Positions 15,975 to 24,189 are shown, counted from the first letter of the stretch. The stretch: DNA of 51,580 nucleotides from Chloroflexota bacterium (GCA_005881715.1 VBEE01000038.1:1-51580); one strand, 5' to 3'. Notes: generated from the sequence alone by a model not told the origin. Translations and numbers: made by a program.

Positions 15975-17473
15975 ACCGGCACCTCCTCCGGGAGCAGCCA
16001 GCCACGGCCCAGCAGCTTGTTGATCTGGGTGGCGAAGACGAGGGAATCGCTGAGCACGGTACGCGGTGAGCCGTCCGCGTAAATTTCGCCGTCGGCCATC
16101 AGCAAGACGCGGTCGACCGTGCGCGCCGCCCACTCGACATCGTGGGTCGCGATCAGCATCGCGGCGCCTGCAGATGCGCGCATCCGCAGAAAACTGGTCA
16201 GCGCCTTTTTCACCACGGGATCGAGCCCGCGAGTGGGTTCATCGAGCAAGAGCAGGTCGGCCTGCCCCGCCACAACCGCGATGGCGAGTTGCTGCCGTTC
16301 GCCAGCGCTCAGATCCCTGGGATAGCGCGACAGCCACGGTTGGAAGGGCGCAATCACGTCCTCAGCCTGGCCACGAAGTTCGTCCTGGACCGTCGCGGCG
16401 AACAGCAGTGCGTCGGCGTCCTGGGGGACGTAGGCGACCCGGCCCTCGCTGTGGAGCTGGCCACGTTGCGGACGGAGGGTCCCGGCGACCAGTTTCAACA
16501 GGGTCGTCTTCCCCGACCCATTGCGGCCCATCAGGGCGGTGACCTGGCTGCGGCGCAGAGTCAGCGAGACGTTATCGACGGCCCGCGCGCCGGGGTATGC
16601 ATAGCCAAGCCGGTCGAGCCGGGCGACGACCGTCCCCGCGCCATCCGCCGGCGGGCGGTCGGGGATCGCCGCCGGCAAGCTCTGCGCCCACAGGCGTGCA
16701 TCGCGGAGGCCCAGTGGGATGGGCGACCACCCCGCCCGAAGAGCGAGGTCGACCACCGGTGGCCGCGCACCCCCGTCCGCCACCGCCATCCCTGGCGCCT
16801 GGTCCTGCATCCGACCCCCGTCGAGGGTCCAGATTCGGTCCACGAAGGGGGCGATGCGTTCCACCCGATGCTCCGCGATCACGGTCGTCATCCCCAGGTC
16901 GGCAACGAGTCGCAGCACAACCTGGAGAACATCCTCCGCGGCCTGGGGATCGAGCTGCGAGGTCGGCTCATCAAGGACCAGGGCTGCCGGATGTGTGGCG
17001 AGGGCGGCGGCGATGGCCACGCGCTGCCGCTCGCCGCCCGATAGGGTCGTAATGCGGCGATGCCGCAGGGCGTTGATGCCCACTTGATCGATGGTCTCCT
17101 CGATGCGCTTTCGCATCACGGCCCTGTCCAGGCCGAGGTTTTCGAGTCCGAAGGCCAGCTCGGCTTCGACGTCCTCGAGCACGAACTGCGCATCCGGATG
17201 CTGAAAGACGAAACCGATCCGAGCGCCGAGTTCGCGAGGGAGGTGCATGCGGGTGTCCAGGCCGCAGACCGTCACCCGGCCGGCGAAATCCCCGCCCGTG
17301 CTATGTGGGACGAGACCGTTGAGGCAGCGCAGCAGCGTCGACTTTCCGCTGCCCGACGGCCCTCGTAGCAGGATGACCTGGCCGGGCTCAACGGCCGCGG
17401 TGATCCCATCGAGGGCCTGGCGGTCGGCCTCGGGGTATCGGTAGCGGACGCCCTCAAGCGCGATCAGCGGCAT
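15971..17473 (-). CDS. ECF transporter ATPase, two fused ABC domains (EcfA-EcfA')
   Basis: This 500-residue protein has two complete ABC ATPase domains. The first has Walker A GPSGSGKST, signature LSGGERQRVAIAAAL, Walker B ALVLDEPTSQLDP and switch AEHRVER. The second has GRNGSGKTT, signature LSAGERQQLAIAVV, Walker B LLLLDEPTRGLDP and switch ATHDVEW. A linker of about 70 residues joins them near residue 230-290. Fused A-A' subunits are common in actinobacterial-type ECF systems. It hydrolyses ATP on the cytoplasmic face to drive vitamin import with the T and S subunits encoded on either side. Start overlaps the EcfT gene by 20 nt. Confidence 0.95.
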   Translation of the reverse strand: MPLIALEGVRYRYPEADRQALDGITAAVEPGQVILLRGPSGSGKSTLLRCLNGLVPHSTGGDFAGRVTVCGLDTRMHLPRELGARIGFVFQHPDAQFVLEDVEAELAFGLENLGLDRAVMRKRIEETIDQVGINALRHRRITTLSGGERQRVAIAAALATHPAALVLDEPTSQLDPQAAEDVLQVVLRLVADLGMTTVIAEHRVERIAPFVDRIWTLDGGRMQDQAPGMAVADGGARPPVVDLALRAGWSPIPLGLRDARLWAQSLPAAIPDRPPADGAGTVVARLDRLGYAYPGARAVDNVSLTLRRSQVTALMGRNGSGKTTLLKLVAGTLRPQRGQLHSEGRVAYVPQDADALLFAATVQDELRGQAEDVIAPFQPWLSRYPRDLSAGERQQLAIAVVAGQADLLLLDEPTRGLDPVVKKALTSFLRMRASAGAAMLIATHDVEWAARTVDRVLLMADGEIYADGSPRTVLSDSLVFATQINKLLGRGWLLPEEVPV

Positions 17474-18287
17474 GGTCCATTCGGGGAACGGCCGTCAGCG
17501 CCGGGGCGCCGAGCAGCAGGACGCCCAGCAGGCTGAAGGCAGAGGGCAGACTCGGCGCCAGGTCGAGATACGGGTTATATGGTTGCGGGCTGAGCGCGAG
17601 GTTGAGTACCAGGGCCGCGACTGAAGTCCCGATCACCAGCCCATCCATGAGCGACCAGCCAAGCGGCCGGTAGCGAGAGCGCCGGCGGCTGCCGTAGCCG
17701 CGGGCGTCCAGTGATTCACCGTACTGGAGCGCCTGCTCGAGCATGGTGAGCAAGAGGGGGACGACGAGCCCGGGCGCAGATCGCCACCCTGCTCGCTGCC
17801 CGCGGAGCCGGCGCGCCTCACGGAGAGCCTGAAATGACGCGACCGTTTTTGGCGCAAAGGCGAGCGACAGTGCGAAGACAGTGCCGGCGCGATACAACGG
17901 TCGCGGAAGCAGCGCGACCAGGTCAGCGCTGCGAACGCTGGCCTGCAGCGTGGCAAAAACGGCCACGGTCAGGAGGAGCGCCACGCCGGTCGAGGCGCCA
18001 TAGGCGACCGCTTCCCAGCTCCAGGCGCCACCGACGATCGGGATTCCCGGCAGGGTGAAGATCACGTGGCGCCCGAAACGGCTGAGCGCCGCGCTGAAGA
18101 GAATCGGGACGACGGCCAGTGCCAGCCCGATCCTCCAGTGGCGCATGGCCGGGTTACGGCGATGCGGCAGGCCGACGTTGATCACCACCAGCACTAGCAA
18201 TGCCTGCAGCAGCGGGTTGCGATCGATGAATGCCGCGCAGAGGCCGCCGATACCCCAGACACACCAGGCCAGCGGGTGGCGGATCAC
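17454..18287 (-). CDS. ECF transporter transmembrane scaffold (T component, CbiQ/EcfT family)
   Basis: This 277-residue membrane protein has several hydrophobic helices and the EcfT coupling-helix motif in YGESLDARGYGSRRR (the conserved Ala-Arg-Gly). An earlier related coupling segment is QALREARRLRGQRA. These two helices dock into the ATPase domains. GTG 18287 overlaps the TGA of the DUF4430-like gene (GTGA), which decides the start; the upstream extension of the frame is a shadow. It joins the dual ATPase and S component into one importer. Confidence 0.9.
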   Translation of the reverse strand: MIRHPLAWCVWGIGGLCAAFIDRNPLLQALLVLVVINVGLPHRRNPAMRHWRIGLALAVVPILFSAALSRFGRHVIFTLPGIPIVGGAWSWEAVAYGASTGVALLLTVAVFATLQASVRSADLVALLPRPLYRAGTVFALSLAFAPKTVASFQALREARRLRGQRAGWRSAPGLVVPLLLTMLEQALQYGESLDARGYGSRRRSRYRPLGWSLMDGLVIGTSVAALVLNLALSPQPYNPYLDLAPSLPSAFSLLGVLLLGAPALTAVPRMDHAADRA

Positions 18288-19027
18288 GGTCCCCGCCGCA
18301 GCAGGTTGATCGCGCCCAGAGCCAGGAGTAACGCCGCCGCGCCGCCGAACAGCAGCCATGGTCCGATCGAAGGCGGCGTCGGCCGTTGGGTCGGTGGACC
18401 GGTGACGGCGAGCGCGGACCGGCTGGTGATCGACACGCTGGGCGCTGCCGCCTGCAGGTTGGGTGATATAGGAGCTGATACAGCCGTGGTTGCTGTCGCC
18501 GTTGGCGCCGCGCGAACCGCCGCGGGCGCGGTAGCCGAATGGGTGGCGACGACGGTTGGCGCCGCCGCGGCGCAGACCTGGGCGAACCGAACCGCCGGCG
18601 GTGGCGCGCCAAATGTGGACGTGTAGGTCCAGCCCTCGATATCGCCGTCGTGGAGCGTGTAGCCGTTCACGCCGGTCGATCGTGCGACCCAGCCTGACGG
18701 TGTCGCATGCCAGTCAGACCAGTTCGGCCCCGAGGTCGGGCCGAAACAGCGGTCGGGGACCGGGGTCGGCTGACGATCGAGCTGGCAGACGGTATCGCTG
18801 CCGCCGCCCCAGTCGTACACCTGGGGCGGCTGGCCGGAATTGACGCCGGCGAGCTCGAGCAGCGCCAACCCACCGATCGCTTCTTGCGCGAACTCGACGC
18901 ACTTCCAGAGCGCCCGTGGGCCTGGCCACGAGGCGCTGTGCTGAATCACCAGCGCGGCACGGTGCGTGGCTCCATGAGCGGGCGGATGCCACAGCACCGC
19001 AGCCGTCAGCGCCAGCACCAGCGCCAC
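18284..19027 (-). CDS. Secreted DUF4430/SCO2322-like protein with LAXTG sorting signal
   Basis: This 247-residue protein has an N-terminal signal peptide (MALVLALTAAVLWHPPAHGA) and a small globular domain (about residues 25-150) rich in Trp, Gly and Cys. It carries the segments NWSDWHATPSGWVARS and DGDIEGWTYT, which match the pattern of the actinobacterial SCO2322 family and DUF4430 domains. A Pro/Ala/Thr-rich stalk follows, then LAVTG at residues 206-210, a hydrophobic helix and RRGP, the layout of a class E (LAXTG) sortase substrate. DUF4430 is the fold of the beta domain of animal transcobalamin and intrinsic factor. With the adjacent alpha/alpha-barrel protein and ECF importer it probably helps bind cobalamin at the surface. 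Confidence 0.8.
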   Translation of the reverse strand: MALVLALTAAVLWHPPAHGATHRAALVIQHSASWPGPRALWKCVEFAQEAIGGLALLELAGVNSGQPPQVYDWGGGSDTVCQLDRQPTPVPDRCFGPTSGPNWSDWHATPSGWVARSTGVNGYTLHDGDIEGWTYTSTFGAPPPAVRFAQVCAAAAPTVVATHSATAPAAVRAAPTATATTAVSAPISPNLQAAAPSVSITSRSALAVTGPPTQRPTPPSIGPWLLFGGAAALLLALGAINLLRRGP

Positions 19028-19038
19028 GGTTGAGCGGA

Positions 19039-20160
19039 CTACCGACGGGGCGCGCGTCGGCGGGGCCTCATCAAGACGCCGGTGCCCAGGAGGAGGAACG
19101 CCAGGCCGGCAAGCGGTGGCCGGGTATCGGCGGCGACGCCCGTCTGCGCCAGCTTCGCGGTCGTCACCATCGGCGTTGGCGTGGGTGCCGCTCGTGGCGT
19201 GGGTGTCGCCGTCGAGCTGACCGGACAGGCGAGCAGTGATGTCGCGGTTTCGGCGATGCCGCTGCTGGTGAGCGGCCTGAGCAAGAACGCGGCCGGCGCG
19301 AAGGTGGTGGCGAACAGCTTGCTGTACGGATTGGAAATGGCGCCGGCGTCGACTCCGCTGCCAACCTGCAAGCCGGCGAGGTGGGCGAGGGCCTGGTCGA
19401 GCTTCGACCGCCAGGTCTGGTCCGTCTCTTTGTTCGCGGCCAGTATCGCCTGGATCGCCAGTTCGTCCGAATTCCCGTCGGGGGCGGCGCCGGGCGTGTC
19501 CGCAAAGCCTCCCTGGACAAAGACCGACTGCAGGTAGGCAAAGCCGTGGGTGATCGCCCCATCAGCGGATGGCAGGCCAGCGCTGAGCAGGGCCTGGATG
19601 ACGAGGGCGGTCGTGTTGGAATCGGTGTACTGGTCGCCACCGAAGCCCCAGCCGCCGTCCGGCTGCTGATGATCCTTCAGGAATGTCACCGCATCCTGGC
19701 CAACTGCTTGGTTCGCGGCGCGCAAGCCGAGGATCGCCAGCGCATCGCTGTACAGGTCGGCGCCGTACTCACCGTTGCTGCCCTTTGCTGCCTCCAACTG
19801 CGTGATGACCGCCGCGGTTGGTCCGGCGTGCGGCTGCGAGGCCCGCGCGATCAGCAGCTCACCGTTGGTTCCGACATCGGTGCTGACCGCGGTCTTGAGA
19901 TAATCGGCCAGCGATACGACGCCGGTTTTCATGGCGGCGGCATCCTGGCCGGCCGCGGCCAGGCCGAAGGCCACCTCCGAGGAGCGCGCGATCGGATTAC
20001 CTCCGCTGCCGATCTGCCCGTTGGACTGCTGCTGCGTGCACTGCAGCCATTGCAGGGCTCGCTGGGCATTGTTGGGGAGTCGATTCTGGGCGCTGGCCGT
20101 GACCGAGGCCAGCACGAGCACCGCGATGGTGCTGAGGGTCGCGGACGTCAGTCGTTTCAT
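19039..20160 (-). CDS. Secreted prenyltransferase/squalene-cyclase-repeat protein, wall-anchored; putative cobalamin-binding barrel
   Basis: This 373-residue protein has a signal peptide (residues 1-24, ending TASAQ) and repeats of the alpha/alpha-toroid type, such as QQPDGGWGF at residues 165-173 followed by TALVIQALLSAG. The C-terminus has a Pro/Thr stalk, LAQTG at 337-341, a hydrophobic helix and RPRRRAPRR: a sortase signal of LAXTG type. The fold group includes terpene cyclases, prenyltransferases and the N-terminal barrel of transcobalamin/intrinsic factor. The extracellular location, missing cyclase aspartate motifs and the B12 riboswitch make a corrinoid-binding role likelier than catalysis. 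SD GGAGG lies 6 nt before the ATG and is partly sequestered by a hairpin. Confidence 0.85.
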   Translation of the reverse strand: MKRLTSATLSTIAVLVLASVTASAQNRLPNNAQRALQWLQCTQQQSNGQIGSGGNPIARSSEVAFGLAAAGQDAAAMKTGVVSLADYLKTAVSTDVGTNGELLIARASQPHAGPTAAVITQLEAAKGSNGEYGADLYSDALAILGLRAANQAVGQDAVTFLKDHQQPDGGWGFGGDQYTDSNTTALVIQALLSAGLPSADGAITHGFAYLQSVFVQGGFADTPGAAPDGNSDELAIQAILAANKETDQTWRSKLDQALAHLAGLQVGSGVDAGAISNPYSKLFATTFAPAAFLLRPLTSSGIAETATSLLACPVSSTATPTPRAAPTPTPMVTTAKLAQTGVAADTRPPLAGLAFLLLGTGVLMRPRRRAPRR

Positions 20161-20165
20161 GTGAA

Positions 20166-20195
20166 CCTCCAGAGCAAGGAATGAGCAACTGGAGG
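20166..20195 (-). promoter_or_regulatory. Shine-Dalgarno-sequestering hairpin (riboswitch expression platform)
   Basis: On the minus strand CCTCCAG (20195-20189) pairs perfectly with CTGGAGG (20172-20166) across a 16-nt loop. CTGGAGG contains the ribosome-binding site of the gene starting at 20160. Formation of the hairpin would block translation. A second hairpin, CCCTCT/AGAGGG at 20222-20242, lies between it and the riboswitch aptamer. Confidence 0.6.
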
Positions 20196-20249
20196 CCGAT
20201 CGGAGAAGATGCGTGGCACCTCCCTCTCAGCCTCGAAGAGGGTCGTCGG

Positions 20250-20410
20250 TCCCCGACAGGCAGGTCTCCTGGCTCCGGATCGTTGCCGTTGAACTCCTTC
20301 CCAAGGCCACGGCCTCAGTGGATCTCGTCCACGGCTCCCCGGTTACAGTGACGGGTTCGCGCCGGATTCACACCGGCTTCCCTTTTCAGCTCACTTCGAG
20401 CCACCTGACG
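20250..20410 (-). ncRNA. Cobalamin (B12) riboswitch
   Basis: The minus strand carries the core elements of the cobalamin aptamer in order: GGGAAGCCGGTGTGAATCCGG, then CACTGTAACCGGG, a GGGAAGG element, and the B12 box GCCAGGAGACCTGCC near the 3' end. The flanking GTCAGGTGG and GACCTGCC arms can pair to close the structure. It lies about 90 nt upstream of the wall-anchored barrel protein and hence of the whole ECF operon. In the known class, adenosylcobalamin (or another cobalamin) binding represses transport genes; here control is probably translational through the hairpin near the start codon. Confidence 0.93.
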
Positions 20411-20489
20411 GCGATTGACTTGTCGTGGCGCTTGGCCGGCATCACCTCCCCCAAAAGGTGACCGCAATTATAGGATGCGGGCGCTAGGG

Positions 20490-20825
20490 TTAGGCGACGC
20501 GCTCGAAGTAGACTTCTAGCTCCTCGATGGTCGGCACCCGGTTGATCTCATCCGGCTCCACGTTCATGAATTCTTCCTGGGCGGTGAAGACGAGCTCGAT
20601 CAGGTCGGGAATCTTGATGTCGGGTGCATACGGCACGCCGAAGGCGCGCAGCTGCTCGACCAGGTTGCGGGGGACGATCGTCCGTTCGGCGAGGTTGAGC
20701 TCTTCGAGCGCCCACAGAACGCGGTCCAGCGCGTAGAGGCTGAGCTTGCGCTTGGCGTCCTGGGCACGGGTCGCGATGACTCGCAGCGTCGTGCGTTGGG
20801 TCTCTTGTTGAATCGTCTGGTACAT
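20490..20825 (-). CDS. Hypothetical protein (111 aa)
   Basis: From ATG 20825 the frame gives 111 residues: an N-terminal basic helical region (MYQTIQQETQRTTLRVIATRAQ), then AKRKLSLYALDRVLWALEELNLAERTIVP and PTIEELEVYFERVA. The composition is all-alpha, charged and soluble. An AGGA Shine-Dalgarno-like sequence lies about 12 nt upstream; an in-frame start 16 codons earlier is possible but adds only polar residues. I do not recognise a family. It is divergent from the DUF6909-like gene. Confidence 0.65.
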   Translation of the reverse strand: MYQTIQQETQRTTLRVIATRAQDAKRKLSLYALDRVLWALEELNLAERTIVPRNLVEQLRAFGVPYAPDIKIPDLIELVFTAQEEFMNVEPDEINRVPTIEELEVYFERVA

Positions 20826-20980
20826 CGTTGGGGTGGTCCTCCGACGCTTGCCGTTGTTGGGGTCAGCGACCACGGTACGTGCCTGTTCGGGCAGCCAGCA
20901 AATAACTTTCGTTAAAACATGTAAATAGGCGACCCGCTGTCACCGGCAGGCTTTCGAAAACGCGCGGGATAATACCCACA

Positions 20981-22735
20981 ATGGCGTATATCGATGCCGA
21001 CGCCGACCGTGTACCCGGTCGGGATGCCGTTGAGCTGTATACCCGAACGTACGGCACCCTGCTGCGCAGCTCGGGAGAAACCAAGCTCAAGGTGCTGGAA
21101 CAGTCGCACATCGGAATGCGGTCCAGCCTCCACCCGAAGGCCGGATCGGCCGAGCCGGACACGGGCGCCCTGATCTACGCGCTGCGCCGTCTTCCGCCCT
21201 GCATCACCATCGTGCGGCGGATCGTGCTCGGGCAATCGGCCGAGGTCTTCAAGCGGATGCTCAACGTCGACGTCGAGAGCTGGGAGATGCAGAGCGCACC
21301 TGGTCGCCGCCGGCGTTATTACTACGACGGTAAGGAAACGCTGGCCGTCTACATCGCCAGCCCGTCCGATATCGACGATGTCATTCCGCAGCTCGTCGCG
21401 CTCCAGATCGAATGGAATAAGTTGCACGCCTTACTGAGCGCCGAAGATCTAACGGGGGTGGATACGGTGGCGGAACAGTTCCAAGTTCTGCAGCGGCTCG
21501 GCATTTCCGAGGATGACGCGATCCGACTTGTGGAGATCTGGAGCGACCTGCTGGGCCCGCTGCGGCGTATCCAGTCGGAGGAGAAAGGCTTCACCGTTCG
21601 CATGCTCGGCGGCTCGCAGATCGGTTACATCAAGGCCACCCGCCGGTGGTGGGCGCCGATCGAATCGCTGATGCAGAATCAGGGCGTTGGTGACCGTCCG
21701 GTCTATTTCATATCGAGCAACACCCATAGTCTCGTCAACCTGCTGAGCGGATCGGCGCGCCGGCATCAACAAGAAATCGTCGATTACATCGAGCGCAGCA
21801 ATAACCTCGAGCTGGTTCCTGAGCTTCGCAAGCTCCGTCAGGGTCAGTCGCGTGGCAACTGGGACAACTTTCTCTATTACGCGGCCCGCTCATACTATGG
21901 GCAGTCCCCCGAAGCCGGAGAGCGTCGGGCGCAGCGGACCAGCGAAGAGGAGGCCCGTGGCATCTTCTTCCTTCCCAGCCAGGCGGGCCTCGACGTGGCC
22001 GCGCAGGTCATCATCCTGGATCGGCTGGTCGCGAGCGATCTCGACGCGCGACTCGGCGATCCGCCTGCCGATCGCCTGAAACGTAGCCCCGCGGTCTTGA
22101 TCAATGTCAACTACCCGCTGGGCCTGGGCGCGTACAACGTCCTCCGCGAGGTCGCGGTGAGCGTGGGGACGCTCCGGGGCGTCTACGTGCTCGGCAAGGC
22201 CGCCACTCTGAATGGCAGCATCGGCGACATCATGATCTCGAACGTCGTCTTCGAAGAGCATTCGGAAAACACCTATTGGCTGGAGAACTGCTTTAGCTTC
22301 GATAGCGTGGCTCCCTTCCTCGTTTATGGTTCAGCCCTCGACAATCAGCGCGCCGTCACAGTCCGAGGTACCTTCCTGCAGAACCGCGGCTACCTTGATT
22401 TCTATCACCGCGAGAGTTTCACGGTGGTTGAGATGGAAGGTGGTCCCTACCTCAATGCCCTGTACGAAGCGACCGAGTCTTCCCGCTACCCGATGCGCGA
22501 AAACATCAACTTCACGAAGCTGCCATTCGATCTCGGGGTTCTGCACTACGCCTCAGACACGCCCTACACCCAAGCCCGGACGCTAGGCGCCCGCGGTCTC
22601 TCCTATTACGGGATGGATTCGACCTACGCCTCGACCGTGGCGATCCTCCGGCGGATTCTCGCGCAGGAACGGGTCCTTACGGCCGATGTTGCGGCGCCCC
22701 GCTGGGCGGACGCCGAAGCGCGTCAGGGCGCCTGA
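20981..22735 (+). CDS. DUF6909-like protein with a phosphorylase-like C-terminal domain
   Basis: This 584-residue soluble protein has an N-terminal half that is helical and charged. The C-terminal half contains INVNYPLGLGAYNVLREVA, LRGVYVLGKAATLNGSIGD, TVRGTFLQNRGYLDFYHRE and VVEMEGGPYLNALYE. I recall these segments from a widespread uncharacterised family (DUF6909). The G-K-A..NG.iGD and VEME motifs are reminiscent of the phosphate/nucleoside loop and the MEx ribose-binding motif of purine nucleoside phosphorylase-type enzymes, which is inference. A GATAAT box ends 7 nt before the ATG, suggesting a nearly leaderless mRNA. A strong rho-independent terminator follows. Confidence 0.75.
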   Translation: MAYIDADADRVPGRDAVELYTRTYGTLLRSSGETKLKVLEQSHIGMRSSLHPKAGSAEPDTGALIYALRRLPPCITIVRRIVLGQSAEVFKRMLNVDVESWEMQSAPGRRRRYYYDGKETLAVYIASPSDIDDVIPQLVALQIEWNKLHALLSAEDLTGVDTVAEQFQVLQRLGISEDDAIRLVEIWSDLLGPLRRIQSEEKGFTVRMLGGSQIGYIKATRRWWAPIESLMQNQGVGDRPVYFISSNTHSLVNLLSGSARRHQQEIVDYIERSNNLELVPELRKLRQGQSRGNWDNFLYYAARSYYGQSPEAGERRAQRTSEEEARGIFFLPSQAGLDVAAQVIILDRLVASDLDARLGDPPADRLKRSPAVLINVNYPLGLGAYNVLREVAVSVGTLRGVYVLGKAATLNGSIGDIMISNVVFEEHSENTYWLENCFSFDSVAPFLVYGSALDNQRAVTVRGTFLQNRGYLDFYHRESFTVVEMEGGPYLNALYEATESSRYPMRENINFTKLPFDLGVLHYASDTPYTQARTLGARGLSYYGMDSTYASTVAILRRILAQERVLTADVAAPRWADAEARQGA

Positions 22736-22817
22736 CTTTTAGCAGCACCGTAATGCGGCGTTGCTAGGCTGCGGTCAGTCGAGAGAATTCCTCCAGCGCC
22801 CCCCTCCTCCCCACAAT

Positions 22818-22848
22818 AGGCCGCCCTCAAAAAGCGGCCTTTTGTTTT
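22818..22848 (+). terminator. Rho-independent terminator after the DUF6909-like gene
   Basis: AGGCCGC (22818-22824) pairs with GCGGCCT (22834-22840) around a 9-nt loop and is followed by TTTGTTTT. It lies between the convergent DUF6909-like gene and the minus-strand TPR gene, so it ends plus-strand transcription before the latter. Confidence 0.85.
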
Positions 22849-22861
22849 GGTCGAGGCGTTC

Positions 22862-23566
22862 TCAGGCGGCTCGCCGGCGCTGCCGACTCCGGCTCTCTTT
22901 CCTGCGAAGTGCCAGCCCCTGCAGCGCGACGTCGATCCGCCCGTCGGTCGGGTCGAGGTGCTTGGCGCCGGTCAAGAGGCGGTGGGCCGCGATCAGGTCG
23001 CCGCGCTGCATCTCGGCCAGCCCGAGTTGCAGCGCAAACCCGGGGTCGACGGGGCACGCCTTCACGGCCTGTTCCAGATAGACATGGGCGTCTTCTTCAA
23101 GGCCCATCTCCCAGAGCAGCGTCCCCAGCTCGCCGAGGATCTCCGACTCCTCGGGGGCCGCTTCGAGGGCTCGCCGGTAGGCGAGCCGAGCCACCTCAGC
23201 ATGGCCGAGCTGGCGATGATCTCGGCCGATCAGGTACCAGGTCTGCCACGAGCTGGGCGCAAGCAGCATGGTGCGGGTATAAGCGGCTTTCGCCTGCTCG
23301 AGATCGCCGAGTGCGTCGCAGGTCAGGCCCAGACGGAAGGCGACATCGGGATGGTCCGGGTCGATGCGGCTCGCTTCGTCCAGCAGTTGCCGGGCCCGGG
23401 CGTAGTCGCGGGTGCGATGGCACAGGGTGCCTAATCGAAGCAGCGGTAGCGCTTGGTTGGCGGCCAACTTGACCGCCTCCTCGTAGCGCACCAGCGCCTG
23501 GCGCGCGTTGCCTTCCGATTCCGCCAGCCGGCCGCTCTCCAGGAGGCGCTCGGTCTGCGCGGTCAT
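22862..23566 (-). CDS. Tetratricopeptide-repeat protein
   Basis: This 234-residue soluble protein consists of about six TPR-like helical hairpins. Examples are ARQALVRYEEAVKLAANQALPLLRLG, YARARQLLDEASRIDPDHPDVAFRLG and VARLAYRRALEAAPEESEILGELG, with the Gly/Ala-Pro consensus at 34-residue spacing. No catalytic domain or signal peptide is seen. TPR domains mediate protein-protein contacts; the partner is unknown. It lies just downstream of the small 71-residue gene and the response regulator gene and may be in the same transcript. Confidence 0.85.
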   Translation of the reverse strand: MTAQTERLLESGRLAESEGNARQALVRYEEAVKLAANQALPLLRLGTLCHRTRDYARARQLLDEASRIDPDHPDVAFRLGLTCDALGDLEQAKAAYTRTMLLAPSSWQTWYLIGRDHRQLGHAEVARLAYRRALEAAPEESEILGELGTLLWEMGLEEDAHVYLEQAVKACPVDPGFALQLGLAEMQRGDLIAAHRLLTGAKHLDPTDGRIDVALQGLALRRKESRSRQRRRAA

Positions 23567-23598
23567 CGCGCAGGGATAACGCGCGCTGGAGGCCGGTC

Positions 23599-23814
23599 TT
23601 ACGCGAGGCGCGCCTGGTCCAGGAAGCGGAGAAGTTCGGGCTCCTCCATATCCTGCGCCGGAAGCACGGGCGTGTACTTGAGCCGTGTGGCAAGCTTCAT
23701 GGCCAGCTCAACTTTGAAATCCACCGGCGTGAACCCCTTGTCGGTGAAGATTCCGAGAGTGCGGTCCCGAATCACGAGCGCGGCGCCCTGCTTGCGGGCC
23801 AGCACCGTCATCAC
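23599..23814 (-). CDS. Small hypothetical protein (71 aa) coupled to a response regulator
   Basis: The frame begins with GTG 23814 (or ATG 23811) overlapping the TGA of the response-regulator gene by 4 nt (GTGA). It encodes 71 residues: MTVLARKQGAALVIRDRTLG, then FTDKGFTPVDFKVELAMKLATRLKYTPVL. It looks like a small alpha/beta protein. I do not recognise it. The tight coupling suggests it acts with the receiver protein. Confidence 0.6.
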   Translation of the reverse strand: MMTVLARKQGAALVIRDRTLGIFTDKGFTPVDFKVELAMKLATRLKYTPVLPAQDMEEPELLRFLDQARLA

Positions 23815-24179
23815 GGCGGGGCCGCCGTTGCTGCGGGCACGAGCTGGGCGACCAGTCGGGCAAGCTGCGTCGGCTTGAAGGGTTTTTCGACCGTCGCCAG
23901 TGCTCCGGCCGCCCGGGCACGGTCCGGCGTTAGGGCATCGCGGAACTCGGTCATCATCACCACCGGCGGATTCGGGGAAAGGGCGCTCAGCAGGGCAAAT
24001 GGGTCACCGTCGGGAAGGCTGGAATCCAGCAGCACCAGGTCAGGGTGTATCGCGGCAGCGGCATCGAGGACTGTCGACGCGCTCGATTCCCAGCGCACCT
24101 GGTGCCCTTCTCGCTCCAGCTTGAAGACGATGATCGACGCGATGTTGGGCTCGTCCTCGACGAGCAGGACGCGTGCCAT
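23811..24179 (-). CDS. Single-domain response regulator receiver protein
   Basis: The 122-residue protein is only a CheY-like receiver. Acidic pocket residues are Glu8-Asp9 in LLVEDEPNI, the phosphoacceptor is Asp52 in LVLLDSSLP, the Thr/Ser switch position falls in VVMMTEF, and Lys98 lies in EKPFKP. There is no output domain, so it must act by protein contact. No histidine kinase is nearby. It is divergent from the alpha/beta hydrolase gene. Confidence 0.9.
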   Translation of the reverse strand: MARVLLVEDEPNIASIIVFKLEREGHQVRWESSASTVLDAAAAIHPDLVLLDSSLPDGDPFALLSALSPNPPVVMMTEFRDALTPDRARAAGALATVEKPFKPTQLARLVAQLVPAATAAPP

Positions 24180-24189
24180 GACGCGGCAC

